A DNA stretch of 64,000 nucleotides from Halobacillus litoralis (GCF_020171725.1 NZ_JAIVAJ010000007.1:1-64000); one strand, 5' to 3'. Counted from the first letter of the stretch, positions 17,334 to 27,132 are shown. Translations and numbers: made by a program. The notes: generated from the sequence alone by a model not told the origin.

Positions 17334-19373
17334 TTACGATTGTTTTATTTCTACAATGTCCGGCTCATTAAGTTTAACTTGCCCTGATGCTTTGACATTT
17401 ACAGACTGGTCTTCCTGAAGATTCGTGAATACGATCGGAGTGACGATGGATGGCGCATTGTCTTTTACAAAGTCAAGATCGACTTCCATCAATGCCTGCC
17501 CCTGTTTCACTTCGTCTCCTTCTGAAATCATAGCTGTAAATCCTTCACCTTTCAAGCCTACTGTATCGATTCCGATGTGGATCAGGATCTCCATCCCGTT
17601 ATCCGCTTCTAAACCGATCGCATGCTTTGTTGGGAAGACATTCAGCACTTTTCCGTTTACCGGCGAAACTATCTTACCATCTTGCGGCTCAATTGCAAAG
17701 CCATCGCCCATCATTTTACCTGAGAAGACCTGATCCGGTACTTCTGTGATTGGCATGATCGTTCCTGTGATCGGGCTGACAAACTCAAGCTCACCTTTTG
17801 TTACAGGTGCTTCTGCTTGTTTCTTATCGTTCATCATATCGGATTGATCGTCACGTGAACGAGGTGTCTTACCGTCGATGATATCCTGCATCTGACCGCG
17901 CAGTGTATCGGATACAGGTCCGAAGATGGCTTGGATATTGTTTCCTACTTCCATGACGCCTGACGCCCCGAGTTTCTTCAAACGATTCTTGTTTACATCG
18001 TCTTTATCATTTACAGAAACACGCAGACGTGTAATACATGCATCCAGGTGGCTGATGTTCTTCTTCCCACCCATCGCTTCAAGGATTTCGAATGGCAGGT
18101 CGCCGACTTCTCCGTCGTCCTCTTCATCTTCTGCTGCATCTTCACGACCAGGTGTCGCTAAGTTGAACTTCAGAATGGCCCAGCGGAATCCGAAGTAGTA
18201 CACAACAGAGAAGATGAGACCAACGATGATGACCCACCACCAGTCCGTACGGTTAGGTAAAACACCGAACAGAATGAAGTCGATCAGACCACCTGAGAAG
18301 GTTTGACCGATTTTGACGCCCAGAATCTCCATGATCATAAAGGAGAATCCTGCAAACACAGCGTGGATTCCGAACAGGACAGGTGCAACGAATAGGAATG
18401 AGAATTCGATCGGCTCTGTGATACCTGTAAGGAAAGAAGTCAGGGCAGCTGATGCCATGATTCCGCCGACGACTTTTTTACGTTCAGGCTTAGCTGTGTG
18501 ATAAATCGCAAGCGCAGCTGCCGGAAGACCGAACATCATGAATGGGAATTTACCAACCATGAATGTTCCTGCAGTGAATTCTACACCGTCTCTTAATTGT
18601 GCAAAGAAGATCTGTTGGTCACCGCGTACAATTTCTCCTGCGGCATTCGTGTAAGATCCAAACTCAAACCAGAATGGTGAGTAGAAAATATGGTGAAGAC
18701 CGAACGGAATCAATGAACGCTCAATCACACCGAAGAAGAAGGCCGAGATCGTCTGGTTTCCTTCAAGCATAAGTCTTGATAGTGCATTCAAACCTGATTG
18801 TGCATATGGCCAAAGACCTAACATCACAATTCCTAAGAATAAAGCCGAGAAAGCTGTGACAATAGGAACGAAACGCTTACCAGCAAAGAACCCAAGGAAC
18901 TGCGGGAGTTGTATATCGAAAAACCTATTGTATAAGGAGGCAGCTAATATACCAACGATGATACCTCCGAAGACCCCGGTCTGGAGCGTGGGTATTCCAA
19001 GTACGTTCGCATAAGCAGGTTCACTCGTCATTTCCGGCGTAACCCCGCCAAGAACCCCCATAACAACATTCATAATTAAGTAACCAATGATCGCCGCCAG
19101 TCCAGCGACACCATCACCTTTAGCAAGACCAATCGCAACACCCACTGCAAATAAGAGCGGCAGATTGGCAAACACAACGTCACCCGCCGATGCCATGACT
19201 TCCAACAAAGTCTGCACCCAAGGGGTACCAAAATACGGAACTCGATCAACAAAGTCGTCTTGTGCAAAGCTCGTACCAAATGCAAGCAGGATACCTGCTG
19301 CAGGAAGCAGTGCGACCGGCGTCATTAACGCTTTACCGACTTTCTGCAATGTTCCAAAAGCATTTTTGAACAT
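17334..19373 (-). CDS. ptsG: Glucose PTS transporter EIICBA
   Basis: Imports and phosphorylates glucose. 679 aa in the order IIC (about 1-400, ten or so membrane helices), IIB with the phosphocysteine in [12 protein letters not shown], a charged linker, and IIA with the active His in [21 protein letters not shown] precedes the ATG. Expression is controlled by GlcT through the RNA antiterminator/terminator upstream (19494-19602). It is cotranscribed with ptsH. Confidence 0.97.
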   Translation of the reverse strand: MFKNAFGTLQKVGKALMTPVALLPAAGILLAFGTSFAQDDFVDRVPYFGTPWVQTLLEVMASAGDVVFANLPLLFAVGVAIGLAKGDGVAGLAAIIGYLIMNVVMGVLGGVTPEMTSEPAYANVLGIPTLQTGVFGGIIVGILAASLYNRFFDIQLPQFLGFFAGKRFVPIVTAFSALFLGIVMLGLWPYAQSGLNALSRLMLEGNQTISAFFFGVIERSLIPFGLHHIFYSPFWFEFGSYTNAAGEIVRGDQQIFFAQLRDGVEFTAGTFMVGKFPFMMFGLPAAALAIYHTAKPERKKVVGGIMASAALTSFLTGITEPIEFSFLFVAPVLFGIHAVFAGFSFMIMEILGVKIGQTFSGGLIDFILFGVLPNRTDWWWVIIVGLIFSVVYYFGFRWAILKFNLATPGREDAAEDEEDDGEVGDLPFEILEAMGGKKNISHLDACITRLRVSVNDKDDVNKNRLKKLGASGVMEVGNNIQAIFGPVSDTLRGQMQDIIDGKTPRSRDDQSDMMNDKKQAEAPVTKGELEFVSPITGTIMPITEVPDQVFSGKMMGDGFAIEPQDGKIVSPVNGKVLNVFPTKHAIGLEADNGMEILIHIGIDTVGLKGEGFTAMISEGDEVKQGQALMEVDLDFVKDNAPSIVTPIVFTNLQEDQSVNVKASGQVKLNEPDIVEIKQS

Positions 19374-19493
19374 GATGTTTCCTCCTTTTATATTGTGATG
19401 AAAAAACAGCTCCCATATTTTTCAGAAAAATAAAACGGTTACATCGATCAGGTTAAGAGAAGCCGCCTTGGCGGCTTAAGAATAAATAAAAAC

Positions 19494-19602
19494 AAAAAAA
19501 GGCATGAGTACTGAAGAACATGGTTCCTTAAAAGGGTACACTCCACCTTAAGGTAACCAATTGATCTTCTAATACTCATGCCTGATCGAGTCAGTAACAC
19601 GT
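19494..19602 (-). promoter_or_regulatory. GlcT-responsive RAT site and overlapping terminator (ptsG leader)
   Basis: On the minus strand the leader contains GTTACTGACTCGATCAGGC, nearly identical to the ribonucleic antiterminator of B. subtilis ptsG, at 19602-19575. It overlaps the 5' arm of a terminator whose arms are GGCATGAGTA (19582-19573) and TACTCATGCC (19510-19501) followed by a T run. GlcT binding to the first hairpin would block the second and allow ptsG transcription when glucose is present. Confidence 0.93.
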
Positions 19603-19632
19603 ATGTTAAGATTTATGGGTTAGACGTTGCAA
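19603..19632 (-). promoter_or_regulatory. ptsG promoter inside the glcT 3' end
   Basis: TTGCAA (19632-19627), 18-bp spacer, TAACAT (19608-19603) on the minus strand. The -10 lies at the glcT stop codon, and the start point falls at the beginning of the RAT site, as required for antitermination control. Confidence 0.6.
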
Positions 19633-20451
19633 ATGAATCGTCAGATAGATCGCTTCAGATTCATCCACAGGTTTATTTAACTGTTTCTGCATCACTTTGA
19701 TTAACTTCCATGCTAAATTATAGCATACCGGATATTCTTCTTTCAACATTTTCGCGAGTTTTATTTCATCGCCCACCGCTTCATCTTGATGCACCCTGTC
19801 AATGGCGCGGTGTAAATGCTGAACCAGCCTGTGATAATCCACACTATTCTTATCGATCTCAAGCCCCATTGTGTCTTCAACAAGAGAAACCAACTTCGTA
19901 ATCAACTGATTATGCCTGTTGATCTCGCGCAGTGTCTTGTCCGTCACGGCACTGTGGATGTGCAGCGCGATGAAGCCGACCTCCCCTTCTGGGAATTGAA
20001 TCCCCATCTGATCATAGATCATCGTCACGACTTCCATAGCAATCTGGTATTCCTTTGGATACAAAGACTCAATCTCCAACAAGAACGGATTAGAGAATTC
20101 CATGCCCTGCTTGGCCCGGTTAATCGCGAACGCCAAGTGGTCTGTAAGAGCGACGTGTATATGCTGGTTCAACTCCTGCCCCATTCTCATCTCTACATGA
20201 ACAAGGACATCATTCATAAAATCGATGAGCCCCTCATCAATGTAAGGCAACAGGTTCACATACTGCTCCTTCTCCTTCTCGTTACTCAGTAGAAAAGTCT
20301 TATCCGCTTTGCTGAACGATATGTCATCATCCTTCTTGCGGTTAAAGCCAATACCTTTTCCAATCAGGACGACTTCTTTATGCAACGGATGCTCGGCAAT
20401 GATGACATTGTTGTTCAGCACTTTCTTAATTTTTACATGCTGCTCCATCAT
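19606..20451 (-). CDS. glcT: Transcription antiterminator GlcT (BglG family)
   Basis: 281-aa RNA-binding antiterminator. Residues 1-58 are the CAT RNA-binding domain (KKVLNNNVIIAEHPL, GKGIGFNRKKDD). Two PTS regulation domains follow, with conserved histidines in LTDHLAFAI and IALHIHSAV (PRD1) and YHRLVQHLHRAI and YLTIHLQRL (PRD2). EIIB of PtsG inactivates it by phosphorylation when glucose is absent. ATG ATG occurs at the start. A cre-like site lies upstream. Confidence 0.96.
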   Translation of the reverse strand: MMEQHVKIKKVLNNNVIIAEHPLHKEVVLIGKGIGFNRKKDDDISFSKADKTFLLSNEKEKEQYVNLLPYIDEGLIDFMNDVLVHVEMRMGQELNQHIHVALTDHLAFAINRAKQGMEFSNPFLLEIESLYPKEYQIAMEVVTMIYDQMGIQFPEGEVGFIALHIHSAVTDKTLREINRHNQLITKLVSLVEDTMGLEIDKNSVDYHRLVQHLHRAIDRVHQDEAVGDEIKLAKMLKEEYPVCYNLAWKLIKVMQKQLNKPVDESEAIYLTIHLQRLTHKS

Positions 20452-20469
20452 ACGTCCCCCACTTGCTGT

Positions 20470-20483
20470 TAAAAGCGTTTACA
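20470..20483 (-). promoter_or_regulatory. Candidate cre (CcpA) site upstream of glcT
   Basis: TGTAAACGCTTTTA on the minus strand matches 13 of 14 positions of the cre consensus TGWAANCGNTNWCA. It is 20-30 bp upstream of the glcT start and could repress it. Confidence 0.45.
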
Positions 20484-20625
20484 GTCTATTCATAAACTCT
20501 ATCCTATCTCTCATTTTTCGTTTTGACAAGTAGACGAGTGAAACTTCCTATTTGTTTAAAACCCCTTATGTACTGTACAATACTCTTCGTGCAGAACAGG
20601 TTCAAATGAAGAAAGGAGTCCATCC

Positions 20626-21417
20626 ATGATTAAACTGTTTGTCAGTGATCTTGATGGTACATTATTAGGAATGGACCATTTTATAAAAAACGAAGATATT
20701 GATGCGGTCCGTCGTCTGATCGACAAGGGCACCCCACTTGCGGTTGCTTCCGGGCGAATGGATCACGAAATTAAAGAAGTACTCAAACGCGTTGGCGTAG
20801 CAGGTCATAGAGTTAGTCAGAACGGTGCGTTTGTGTTCGATGCAGAAGAAGAACACGTTCACTCGAAGACGTTCGATCAGCAGACGGCTTCTGAGGTCAT
20901 GAAGGCGATAGACAGCGAGCCGATGGTCAAAACCGTTTCAACAGCAGAGGAAACGTACACCGAGGAACATAGTAAATGGATCGATATCATCTCTGAGCAA
21001 TTGTTCCATGATATTATCGTAGAACCGAATATGAGGAATTTGTTCGGGTCAGACATTCATCCATCTAAAATTTCCCTTCATGGTCAGGAGAAAGATGTCA
21101 TGGAGGCGTACAAACGGATGGAGCAGACATTCGGAGACGAAGTCGACAGCTTCATTTCACATGAAACATGTGTCGATTTAATGCCTAAGGCCATCAATAA
21201 AGGTACCGGCCTGCGTGCTCTGATTGAAAAGCTGGGTCTTGAGCCTCATGAGATTGCCTGCGTCGGAGATTCGTTCAATGACATTGCCATGTTTGAATTG
21301 ACAGAGCACAGCTATGTCATGTCATCTGCTCATGAGAAAGTGACAGAAAGAGCATCAACGGTCGTCGATCACGTGCACGAGGCGATTGAGGATTTAGAGA
21401 AGAAAAACCTTATATAA
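20626..21417 (+). CDS. Cof-type HAD-IIB sugar phosphatase
   Basis: 263-aa haloacid dehalogenase hydrolase. Motif I SDLDGTLLG at the N-terminus (nucleophile Asp8), motif II VASGR, motif III Lys in KAINKGTGL, motif IV GDSFNDIAMFEL. The C2-type cap between residues about 85 and 190 assigns it to subfamily IIB, which dephosphorylates sugar phosphates and related metabolites; the substrate is unknown. AGAAAGGAG precedes the ATG. Convergent with the NUDIX gene and sharing its terminator. Confidence 0.93.
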   Translation: MIKLFVSDLDGTLLGMDHFIKNEDIDAVRRLIDKGTPLAVASGRMDHEIKEVLKRVGVAGHRVSQNGAFVFDAEEEHVHSKTFDQQTASEVMKAIDSEPMVKTVSTAEETYTEEHSKWIDIISEQLFHDIIVEPNMRNLFGSDIHPSKISLHGQEKDVMEAYKRMEQTFGDEVDSFISHETCVDLMPKAINKGTGLRALIEKLGLEPHEIACVGDSFNDIAMFELTEHSYVMSSAHEKVTERASTVVDHVHEAIEDLEKKNLI

Positions 21418-21432
21418 GAATAGAAAAATCAT

Positions 21433-21463
21433 AAAAAGCTGCTGACATCATTCGTCAGCAGCT
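21433..21463. terminator. Shared terminator of the HAD and NUDIX genes
   Basis: Perfect stem AGCTGCTGAC/GTCAGCAGCT with flanking A/T runs. It overlaps the stop codon of the minus-strand NUDIX gene. Confidence 0.85.
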
Positions 21464-22227
21464 TCTTCATTTTCAAGCCGATATAAGACTTGATAAGGTC
21501 GGACTGAATAGCTTTCCAGACTGACCGGGTTTTGATTCAGTGCATCTTTCAATCGAACGCGAAAATGCTCTTTAGTAATCAGGTTATTCAGAGTCGTCTC
21601 CGTCACTTCTTCAAAACGCACCTCTTGTGTTTCACCAGGTTGGATGCTCAGTTCACCGGATACATATTCTCCTTTGAAAACAATGCAGACTACGCCTAAA
21701 GTAAGGTTTTGGTAAACCCCTGTTATGCCTGTAATGTTAACTTCTACTCCGGTTTCTTCTAAGATCTCTCGTTTGACCGCTTGGTCGAGCGTCTCGCCGC
21801 ACTCCATCCTGCCGCCTGGAATCTCGTAAGTGTCATCTCGGTGTTCATTTTTCACGAGGAGCACTTCTCCTTTTTCATTCGTAATACAGGCGGCGACGGA
21901 AACGATATGCTTCGGAAAATGATAATCTCCCGTCGCCTCAACAAAGTCGACGTGCTTCTCTACGAAGAAGGGGCTTAATTCTTTCCGTCTTCTTTGAGCT
22001 TTACTATATAATTCAGACTGCTTCAACTTCTCTTCAATCTGCTCAAAGTCCTCATAGGAATCGTACTCCCATATTGATGTCACTTCATCACGGTTCAGTG
22101 TCGTGAACCTCCCGACGATTCTTGCTCCGTGCCCTAATCGATTCGGCAATATATATTCATGAAAGAATTGAGTAAATACTTCGTATTGATCCGGCTCTAT
22201 CTTATAGATCCTTCTCTGATAGATCAT
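21448..22227 (-). CDS. NIPSNAP-like/NUDIX hydrolase fusion
   Basis: 259 aa in two parts. Residues 1-100 resemble a NIPSNAP-type dimeric alpha-beta barrel (YKIEPDQYEVFTQFFHEYILPNRL, shortened here, then FTTLNRDEVTSIWEY). Residues about 108-230 are a NUDIX domain with the full box GGRMECGETLDQAVKREILEETGV (shown as key residues G, E, RE-x2-EE-x-G). NUDIX enzymes hydrolyse nucleoside diphosphates linked to other groups; the substrate is not evident. A 6-4-6 palindrome (ATACAA/TTGTAT, 22273-22288) lies in its promoter region and may be an operator. Confidence 0.85.
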   Translation of the reverse strand: MIYQRRIYKIEPDQYEVFTQFFHEYILPNRLGHGARIVGRFTTLNRDEVTSIWEYDSYEDFEQIEEKLKQSELYSKAQRRRKELSPFFVEKHVDFVEATGDYHFPKHIVSVAACITNEKGEVLLVKNEHRDDTYEIPGGRMECGETLDQAVKREILEETGVEVNITGITGVYQNLTLGVVCIVFKGEYVSGELSIQPGETQEVRFEEVTETTLNNLITKEHFRVRLKDALNQNPVSLESYSVRPYQVLYRLENEEAADE

Positions 22228-22371
22228 GCATTAACCTCCACCTGCAATAGTTCATTTGTCACGGTAATTAGTATACAACATTTTGTATGAAAACGGGATC
22301 ATCAGGACCTATCATTTAGAAAATTTCCTATTACTATCCTTGTAAAATAATAACACAGATTGAGCACATAT

Positions 22372-23193
22372 TCAGTTATCTACGTATTCTTCTAAAAATC
22401 GATCGATCAAATCGAACGGGAACCCCTTTCGATACAACCCTGCTTTGACTTTCTGTTTCAGTTCGTAACCTTCTGTTTTCCTCTCATATTTCCGTACAAG
22501 CTTTTCCCCCTGATACACGACCGCTTCCCATTCTGAGTCATTCTCCTCTTCTTCAGGCAGGGACGCAAGGGCTTCCTGAATGACATCTCCTGAGAAGCCT
22601 TTCTGCATCAACGTCTGCTGGACACTCTGTATCTGCTGCTTGCGGGATTTCCTGCTGTCCTGCCGCATCTTCTTCTCTGCAAATTTGGACGCCTTTTCAA
22701 GCTGACGATCAAAAGGATAATACTGAAGCGCCTCTTCAGCCTGCATAGCTGTAACGCCCTTTTCAATCAGTTCTTTTTTTAAAAGCAACGGACCCTTGCT
22801 CGAGGTCATGACCCTCGTCCTAATCAAAGAGTTTGCAAATTCCTGATCGTCCAGCAGCTTCTCGTTGTACAGTCGTTTGATGATTTCGTCTACATGTTCA
22901 GGTTCTACTTCTTTTTCTAGTAAATATTGACGCATCTCTTTTTCTGAGCGCATTCTATAGCTTAAGTAGTTAATGGCAAGGGTATAGGACTTGTGTATAG
23001 TATCTGTTTGGATTAACGCATTTATTGTCGCATCATCAAGTTCCATACCTTTTTGCAGTCTGTATTTTACCAGGACATCAGCATCCACACTAAAGCCGTA
23101 GTCTTCACCACGACCATGATCTAAGTAGATATTATAGCGGTTCTTATTTTTCTTCTGAGTCGTGATCCGAGTAAGTTTAGCCAACACCTTCAC
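22372..23193 (-). CDS. recX: RecA regulatory protein RecX
   Basis: 273-aa modulator of RecA filaments, made almost wholly of three-helix RecX repeats (AINYLSYRMRSEKEMRQYL, IIKRLYNEKLLDDQEFA, KGPLLLKKELIEKGV). Length and the neighbour yfhF match B. subtilis yfhG/recX. It is divergent from yfhF. The downstream 140 bp to the NUDIX gene has no clear terminator. Confidence 0.95.
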   Translation of the reverse strand: MKVLAKLTRITTQKKNKNRYNIYLDHGRGEDYGFSVDADVLVKYRLQKGMELDDATINALIQTDTIHKSYTLAINYLSYRMRSEKEMRQYLLEKEVEPEHVDEIIKRLYNEKLLDDQEFANSLIRTRVMTSSKGPLLLKKELIEKGVTAMQAEEALQYYPFDRQLEKASKFAEKKMRQDSRKSRKQQIQSVQQTLMQKGFSGDVIQEALASLPEEEENDSEWEAVVYQGEKLVRKYERKTEGYELKQKVKAGLYRKGFPFDLIDRFLEEYVDN

Positions 23194-23298
23194 CCCTTTA
23201 CGTATATTGTACCGTTTAAGGCTTACTCGGTCACGAATAAGAACCGCTCCTTTTACCTATCGTAATAGAGGGATAAAAGCAATAAGGAGGAAAGAGTT

Positions 23299-24204
23299 AT
23301 GAATATTGTAGTGACAGGTGGAACAGGCTTCGTCGGAAGCGAATTGACCAGACAGTTGGTCAACGAAGGACACCATGTGTACATACTCACGCGGAGCCCT
23401 GATCAGCATACTGATACAGAAAACGTTACGTACGTAGGATGGCTGAAGGATTCATTCAACCCGGCTGCTGCCCTTCCTACTATTGATGCCATCGTTAATT
23501 TGGCGGGTGAATCGCTGAACAGCGGCAGATGGACGGACGAGAGAAAAGAGTCTATCTTGAACAGTCGAATTCAAGCGACCGAAGGAGTACTCGATTTAAT
23601 TGAACAGTTAGACCCTAAACCTGAAGTTCTCGTCAACGCTTCGGCGGTCGGTTTTTATGGACAGTCGAAAACGAAGACGTTCACAGAAGAAACCACAGAA
23701 CCCGGCCGTGATTTCTTAGCCGACGTGGTGGAAAAGTGGGAAGAAACCGCATCGAGAGCGAAGGAGTACGGTGTGCGTACAACCTATATCCGCTTCGGCA
23801 TCATCCTTGGTGATGAAGGCGCCCTGCAAAAAATGATTCTTCCATACCAATTCATGATTGGCGGTAACCTTGGCTCCGGTGAGCAGTGGATGTCTTGGAT
23901 TCACATTGATGACGTCGTTGGATTGATTCAATTCACGATTCATAACAAAGATGTGGAAGGACCGGTGAACGGAACGGCTCCCAACCCTCACCGGAATAAA
24001 GACTTTGGACGAACGCTCGGAAAAGTGCTGAACCGGCCACACTGGATTCCAGCCCCTTCCCCAGCTCTGAAGCTGGCACTCGGGGAAATGAGTACACTGT
24101 TGCTCGACGGACAATCCGTCATTCCAAAGAAAGCCATCGAGCACGGATACAACTTCAAATACCCGGAACTGAAACCAGCACTCGATTCGATATTAAACGA
24201 TTAA
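23299..24204 (+). CDS. yfhF: TIGR01777-type sugar epimerase/SDR YfhF
   Basis: 301-aa extended SDR. N-terminal NAD(P) loop VTGGTGFVGSELTRQL, NLAGES, the family motif ASAVGFYG in place of the usual YxxxK, and a C-terminal domain with NGTAPNPHRNKDF and the LLDGQSVIPKKA segment. Substrate unknown. The pair yfhF/recX is divergent as in B. subtilis. AAGGAGG precedes the ATG. Confidence 0.92.
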   Translation: MNIVVTGGTGFVGSELTRQLVNEGHHVYILTRSPDQHTDTENVTYVGWLKDSFNPAAALPTIDAIVNLAGESLNSGRWTDERKESILNSRIQATEGVLDLIEQLDPKPEVLVNASAVGFYGQSKTKTFTEETTEPGRDFLADVVEKWEETASRAKEYGVRTTYIRFGIILGDEGALQKMILPYQFMIGGNLGSGEQWMSWIHIDDVVGLIQFTIHNKDVEGPVNGTAPNPHRNKDFGRTLGKVLNRPHWIPAPSPALKLALGEMSTLLLDGQSVIPKKAIEHGYNFKYPELKPALDSILND

Positions 24205-24205
24205 T

Positions 24206-24233
24206 AGAACGGAGTCACCACTCCGTTCTTTTT
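24206..24233 (+). terminator. Terminator of yfhF
   Basis: Perfect 10-bp stem AGAACGGAGT/ACTCCGTTCT, 4-nt loop, then TTTT. Confidence 0.93.
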
Positions 24234-24297
24234 ATGCTCATTTTTTCCAATTTTCCAGTATAATAGAAGTAAACTACCTTGAAAGGCTGTATGTCTT

Positions 24298-25419
24298 ATG
24301 AATACGGTAATAAAAAACGTGACGATTCACCCGATAACATCCCCGACCATCTATAACGGATGCGTTCATATCCAGAACGGCAAAATCCATGATTTCGGTA
24401 AAGACATTCCGTACCCGGAGCACTCAGAAGTCATCGATGGTAAAGGAAAGGATCTCTATCCGGGGTTTGTAGATGTCCACACGCATCTGGGGTTATACGA
24501 TGAAGGAACCGGCTGGGCTGGAAGTGATGCGAACGAGACTATTGAAGCCATCACCCCTCACCTCCGTGCCATTGACGGCGCCCATCCATTGGACCCCGCA
24601 TTCTTCCATGCACGAAAAGCTGGTGTAACCACTGCTCACATTATGCCAGGGAGCGCGAACATCATCGGAGGCACAACCTCTGTAATCAAAACCGTCGGCC
24701 ATACCATCAATCAAATGATTATCAGGGACAAAGCCGGGTTGAAACTGGCACTAGGAGAAAATCCGAAGCGTGTTCACTCCCAATCCAAGAACGCATCCAT
24801 TACAAGACTCGGCATTATGGGAACACTGCGTGAAACCTTTTACTGTGCCATGAAGGATCCAGATCCCGATTTGAGAGTACAGCCGATTTTGCAAGCATTG
24901 AATAAGGAGATCCCCGTACGTATTCACGCTCACCGTGCAGATGATATCATCACGGCACTTCGCTTTGCAGATGAGTTTGATCTCGACTTAAGAATCGAAC
25001 ATTGTACAGAGGGGCATTTGATCGCCGATGAACTGGCGAATAGAGATTTGCAAGTAAGCGTAGGGCCTACCTTTACGAGAGCATCCAAAATTGAGCTGCG
25101 TAACAAGACATGGCAGACGTATAACATTCTTCATGAACATGGAATTAAAGTGTCCATTACGACGGACCACCCTTACACACCGATTCAATACTTGAACATC
25201 TGTGCAGCTCTTGCCGCCCGTGAAGGGCTTGATGTGGAAGACGCTCTCAGAGGGATTACGATCATTCCAGCGAAAAACCTCGGTGTCGATGACCGTGTCG
25301 GGTCTATCGAAAAAGGAAAAGACGCTGATGTCGTTCTTTGGTCCGGGCACCCTTTCGAATTTCTTTCTAAACCGCTTTGGACGATGATTGATGGAAATCT
25401 TGTATATTATCAGGAATAA
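24298..25419 (+). CDS. Amidohydrolase family protein (imidazolonepropionase-like)
   Basis: 373-aa metal-dependent hydrolase of the amidohydrolase superfamily. Metal-binding motif VDVHTHLG (about residue 60), further ligands in VRIHAHRADD and RIEHCTEGH, and the catalytic Asp in TTDHPYTP. The C-terminal GSIEKGKDADVVLW is the usual strand returning to the small beta domain. Bacillaceae homologues have no known substrate. A TATAAT at 24259 precedes it. The gene stands alone with its own terminator. Confidence 0.9.
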   Translation: MNTVIKNVTIHPITSPTIYNGCVHIQNGKIHDFGKDIPYPEHSEVIDGKGKDLYPGFVDVHTHLGLYDEGTGWAGSDANETIEAITPHLRAIDGAHPLDPAFFHARKAGVTTAHIMPGSANIIGGTTSVIKTVGHTINQMIIRDKAGLKLALGENPKRVHSQSKNASITRLGIMGTLRETFYCAMKDPDPDLRVQPILQALNKEIPVRIHAHRADDIITALRFADEFDLDLRIEHCTEGHLIADELANRDLQVSVGPTFTRASKIELRNKTWQTYNILHEHGIKVSITTDHPYTPIQYLNICAALAAREGLDVEDALRGITIIPAKNLGVDDRVGSIEKGKDADVVLWSGHPFEFLSKPLWTMIDGNLVYYQE

Positions 25420-25430
25420 TGTTGCATTCT

Positions 25431-25463
25431 AACATCGGAAGGAATTCCTCCCGATGTTTTTTT
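25431..25463 (+). terminator. Terminator of the amidohydrolase gene
   Basis: Stem AACATCGG/CCGATGTT with a run of T. Confidence 0.9.
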
Positions 25464-25644
25464 ATTTTCAAAAAGCACATTGCTGTGTTTAGGGGTGGGG
25501 GTTCCGGTGAATAAGTAGTTATACAAAGGTTGTACATTAGTTACACGAACTCTTTCTACTGGTTGTATAACCCGTAAACCTTGTAATGAAAGTTGAGGTT
25601 ATGCCTCGGCGTTTCATATATAAAAAATTGAGGAGTGGAATACC

Positions 25645-26448
25645 ATGAAGAAATTATTGTCGTCTCTCGCTGCGTTCGTTTTAGTCTTAGGAGTGTTTGC
25701 GCCTGCTGCTTTTGCAGATAACCATTCAGGCGGAGACATGGCGATGGTCCGGATCATCCACGCATCCCCTGACGCCCCTGCTGTTGATGTGTACGTCGAT
25801 GGAAGTGCTGTTGTAGAAGGAGCAGAATTCAAAGCTGCTACGGACTACATGGAATTACCTGCCGGTGAACATACGATCGAAATTTATGCTGCTGGAACTA
25901 TGGGCGAACAGGACCCTGTCCTTTCTGCTAACGCGACAGTAGAAGCTGGTATGGCTTATACGGCTGCTGCGATTGACAACCTTGAGAATCTTCAGTTGAA
26001 AATCACCCAAGATGAAACAGAAGCAAGTGAAGGAATGGCTAAAGTTCGTGTCGGTCACTTCATCCCGGGAGCACCTGCTGTTGATGTTGGACCAATCGGT
26101 GGAGACGCTGTATTCTCTGGTGCTGAATTCCCGATGGTAACCGATTACGGTGAATTGGAAGCTGGAACATACGACCTTGAAGTTCGTACAACAGACGGAA
26201 CTCAACTTCTTGACCTGTCAGGTACTACACTCGAGTCTGGTAAAGTCTATAGTGCCTTTGCTGTAGGAACAGCTGACAGTCCTGATGTTCTACTTCTGGA
26301 AGACTCTTCTGCAATGCCTTCTTCCATGCCTGAAACTGGATTCGGTGGAGCCGCTGATACAAATAACGCCTTCGCATATGCAGCCCTTCTAGGTGTGCTG
26401 GCTATGGGTGCAGGATTTGTATTCTTCCGTAAACGTTCTGAAGCATAA
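25645..26448 (+). CDS. Cell-wall-anchored protein with two DUF4397 domains
   Basis: 267-aa secreted protein. Signal peptide ends near PAAFA/DNH (residue 25). Two DUF4397 units follow, each opening with (V/R)(I/G)xHxxPxAPAVDV: MVRIIHASPDAPAVDVYVDG (about 32) and KVRVGHFIPGAPAVDVGP (about 133). The C-terminus is a sorting signal: MPETG, a hydrophobic stretch and RKRSEA. The protein is strongly acidic, as expected for a surface protein in a saline habitat. The sortase gene follows after three bases, so it is very probably the dedicated substrate. The 180 bp before it hold no clear promoter beyond AT-rich repeats of TTGTA. Confidence 0.92.
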   Translation: MKKLLSSLAAFVLVLGVFAPAAFADNHSGGDMAMVRIIHASPDAPAVDVYVDGSAVVEGAEFKAATDYMELPAGEHTIEIYAAGTMGEQDPVLSANATVEAGMAYTAAAIDNLENLQLKITQDETEASEGMAKVRVGHFIPGAPAVDVGPIGGDAVFSGAEFPMVTDYGELEAGTYDLEVRTTDGTQLLDLSGTTLESGKVYSAFAVGTADSPDVLLLEDSSAMPSSMPETGFGGAADTNNAFAYAALLGVLAMGAGFVFFRKRSEA

Positions 26449-26451
26449 TAA

Positions 26452-27132
26452 ATGAAACACATTCTCTATTCAATAGCCCTGGGTCTCCTTGTATTCATCG
26501 TCAGTTTTCAATTACTGGATGAACCTGCCAAGGAGGCCAGGGTTCTTTCTTCATTTGAAGCGGAACAAAAACAATCGGAAGAACCTCCACCACTAAAACG
26601 AGATACGATAGAAAATGAACCGATCAAGAAAAATTATGAACCCGCGACTGTGGTTCAACAAGACGATCAGACAGGCATTGTCCCTACACGTCTTGAAATC
26701 CCTTCGATCGGAGTAGATGCTCCTATCGGCCCTGAAGGATATACCGATAATGGAGGCATGGCTGTTCCTGACAGTGTGACGAGAGTCGGTTGGTTTGAGC
26801 CTGGTACGAAACCCGGCCGTATCGGAAATGCTGTTATCGCTGGTCACGTAGACGGTCAAAGCGGCCCTGCCGTATTTTATGACTTAAAAGAACTGAAAGC
26901 TGGAGATGAGATATTCGTTTACGGAGAAGACGGTTCCAAGATGACTTTTACTGTTGAGAAAGTGGCCGCCTATCCTGTAGAGGAATCCCCTATCCGTGAC
27001 CTGTTCGGTCCTACAAATGAGCGGGCTTTAAACCTGATCACATGCACGGGTCCTTATGATCAAGAGGCAAGCGGTTATACGGAGCGCCTTGCTGTCTACA
27101 CCACCCTTACAGCAAGTGATTATAAACAGTAA
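26452..27132 (+). CDS. Class F sortase
   Basis: 226-aa membrane-anchored transpeptidase that attaches sorting-signal proteins to the wall. N-terminal membrane helix (residues 4-22), a Pro/Glu-rich stalk, then the sortase barrel. The catalytic triad is visible as His in IAGHVDG, Cys in NLITCTGPYD and Arg in YTERLAVYT. The VGWFEPGTKPG segment is typical of class E/F. It starts three bases after the stop of the MPETG-bearing protein and must use a binding site inside that gene. Confidence 0.93.
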   Translation: MKHILYSIALGLLVFIVSFQLLDEPAKEARVLSSFEAEQKQSEEPPPLKRDTIENEPIKKNYEPATVVQQDDQTGIVPTRLEIPSIGVDAPIGPEGYTDNGGMAVPDSVTRVGWFEPGTKPGRIGNAVIAGHVDGQSGPAVFYDLKELKAGDEIFVYGEDGSKMTFTVEKVAAYPVEESPIRDLFGPTNERALNLITCTGPYDQEASGYTERLAVYTTLTASDYKQ

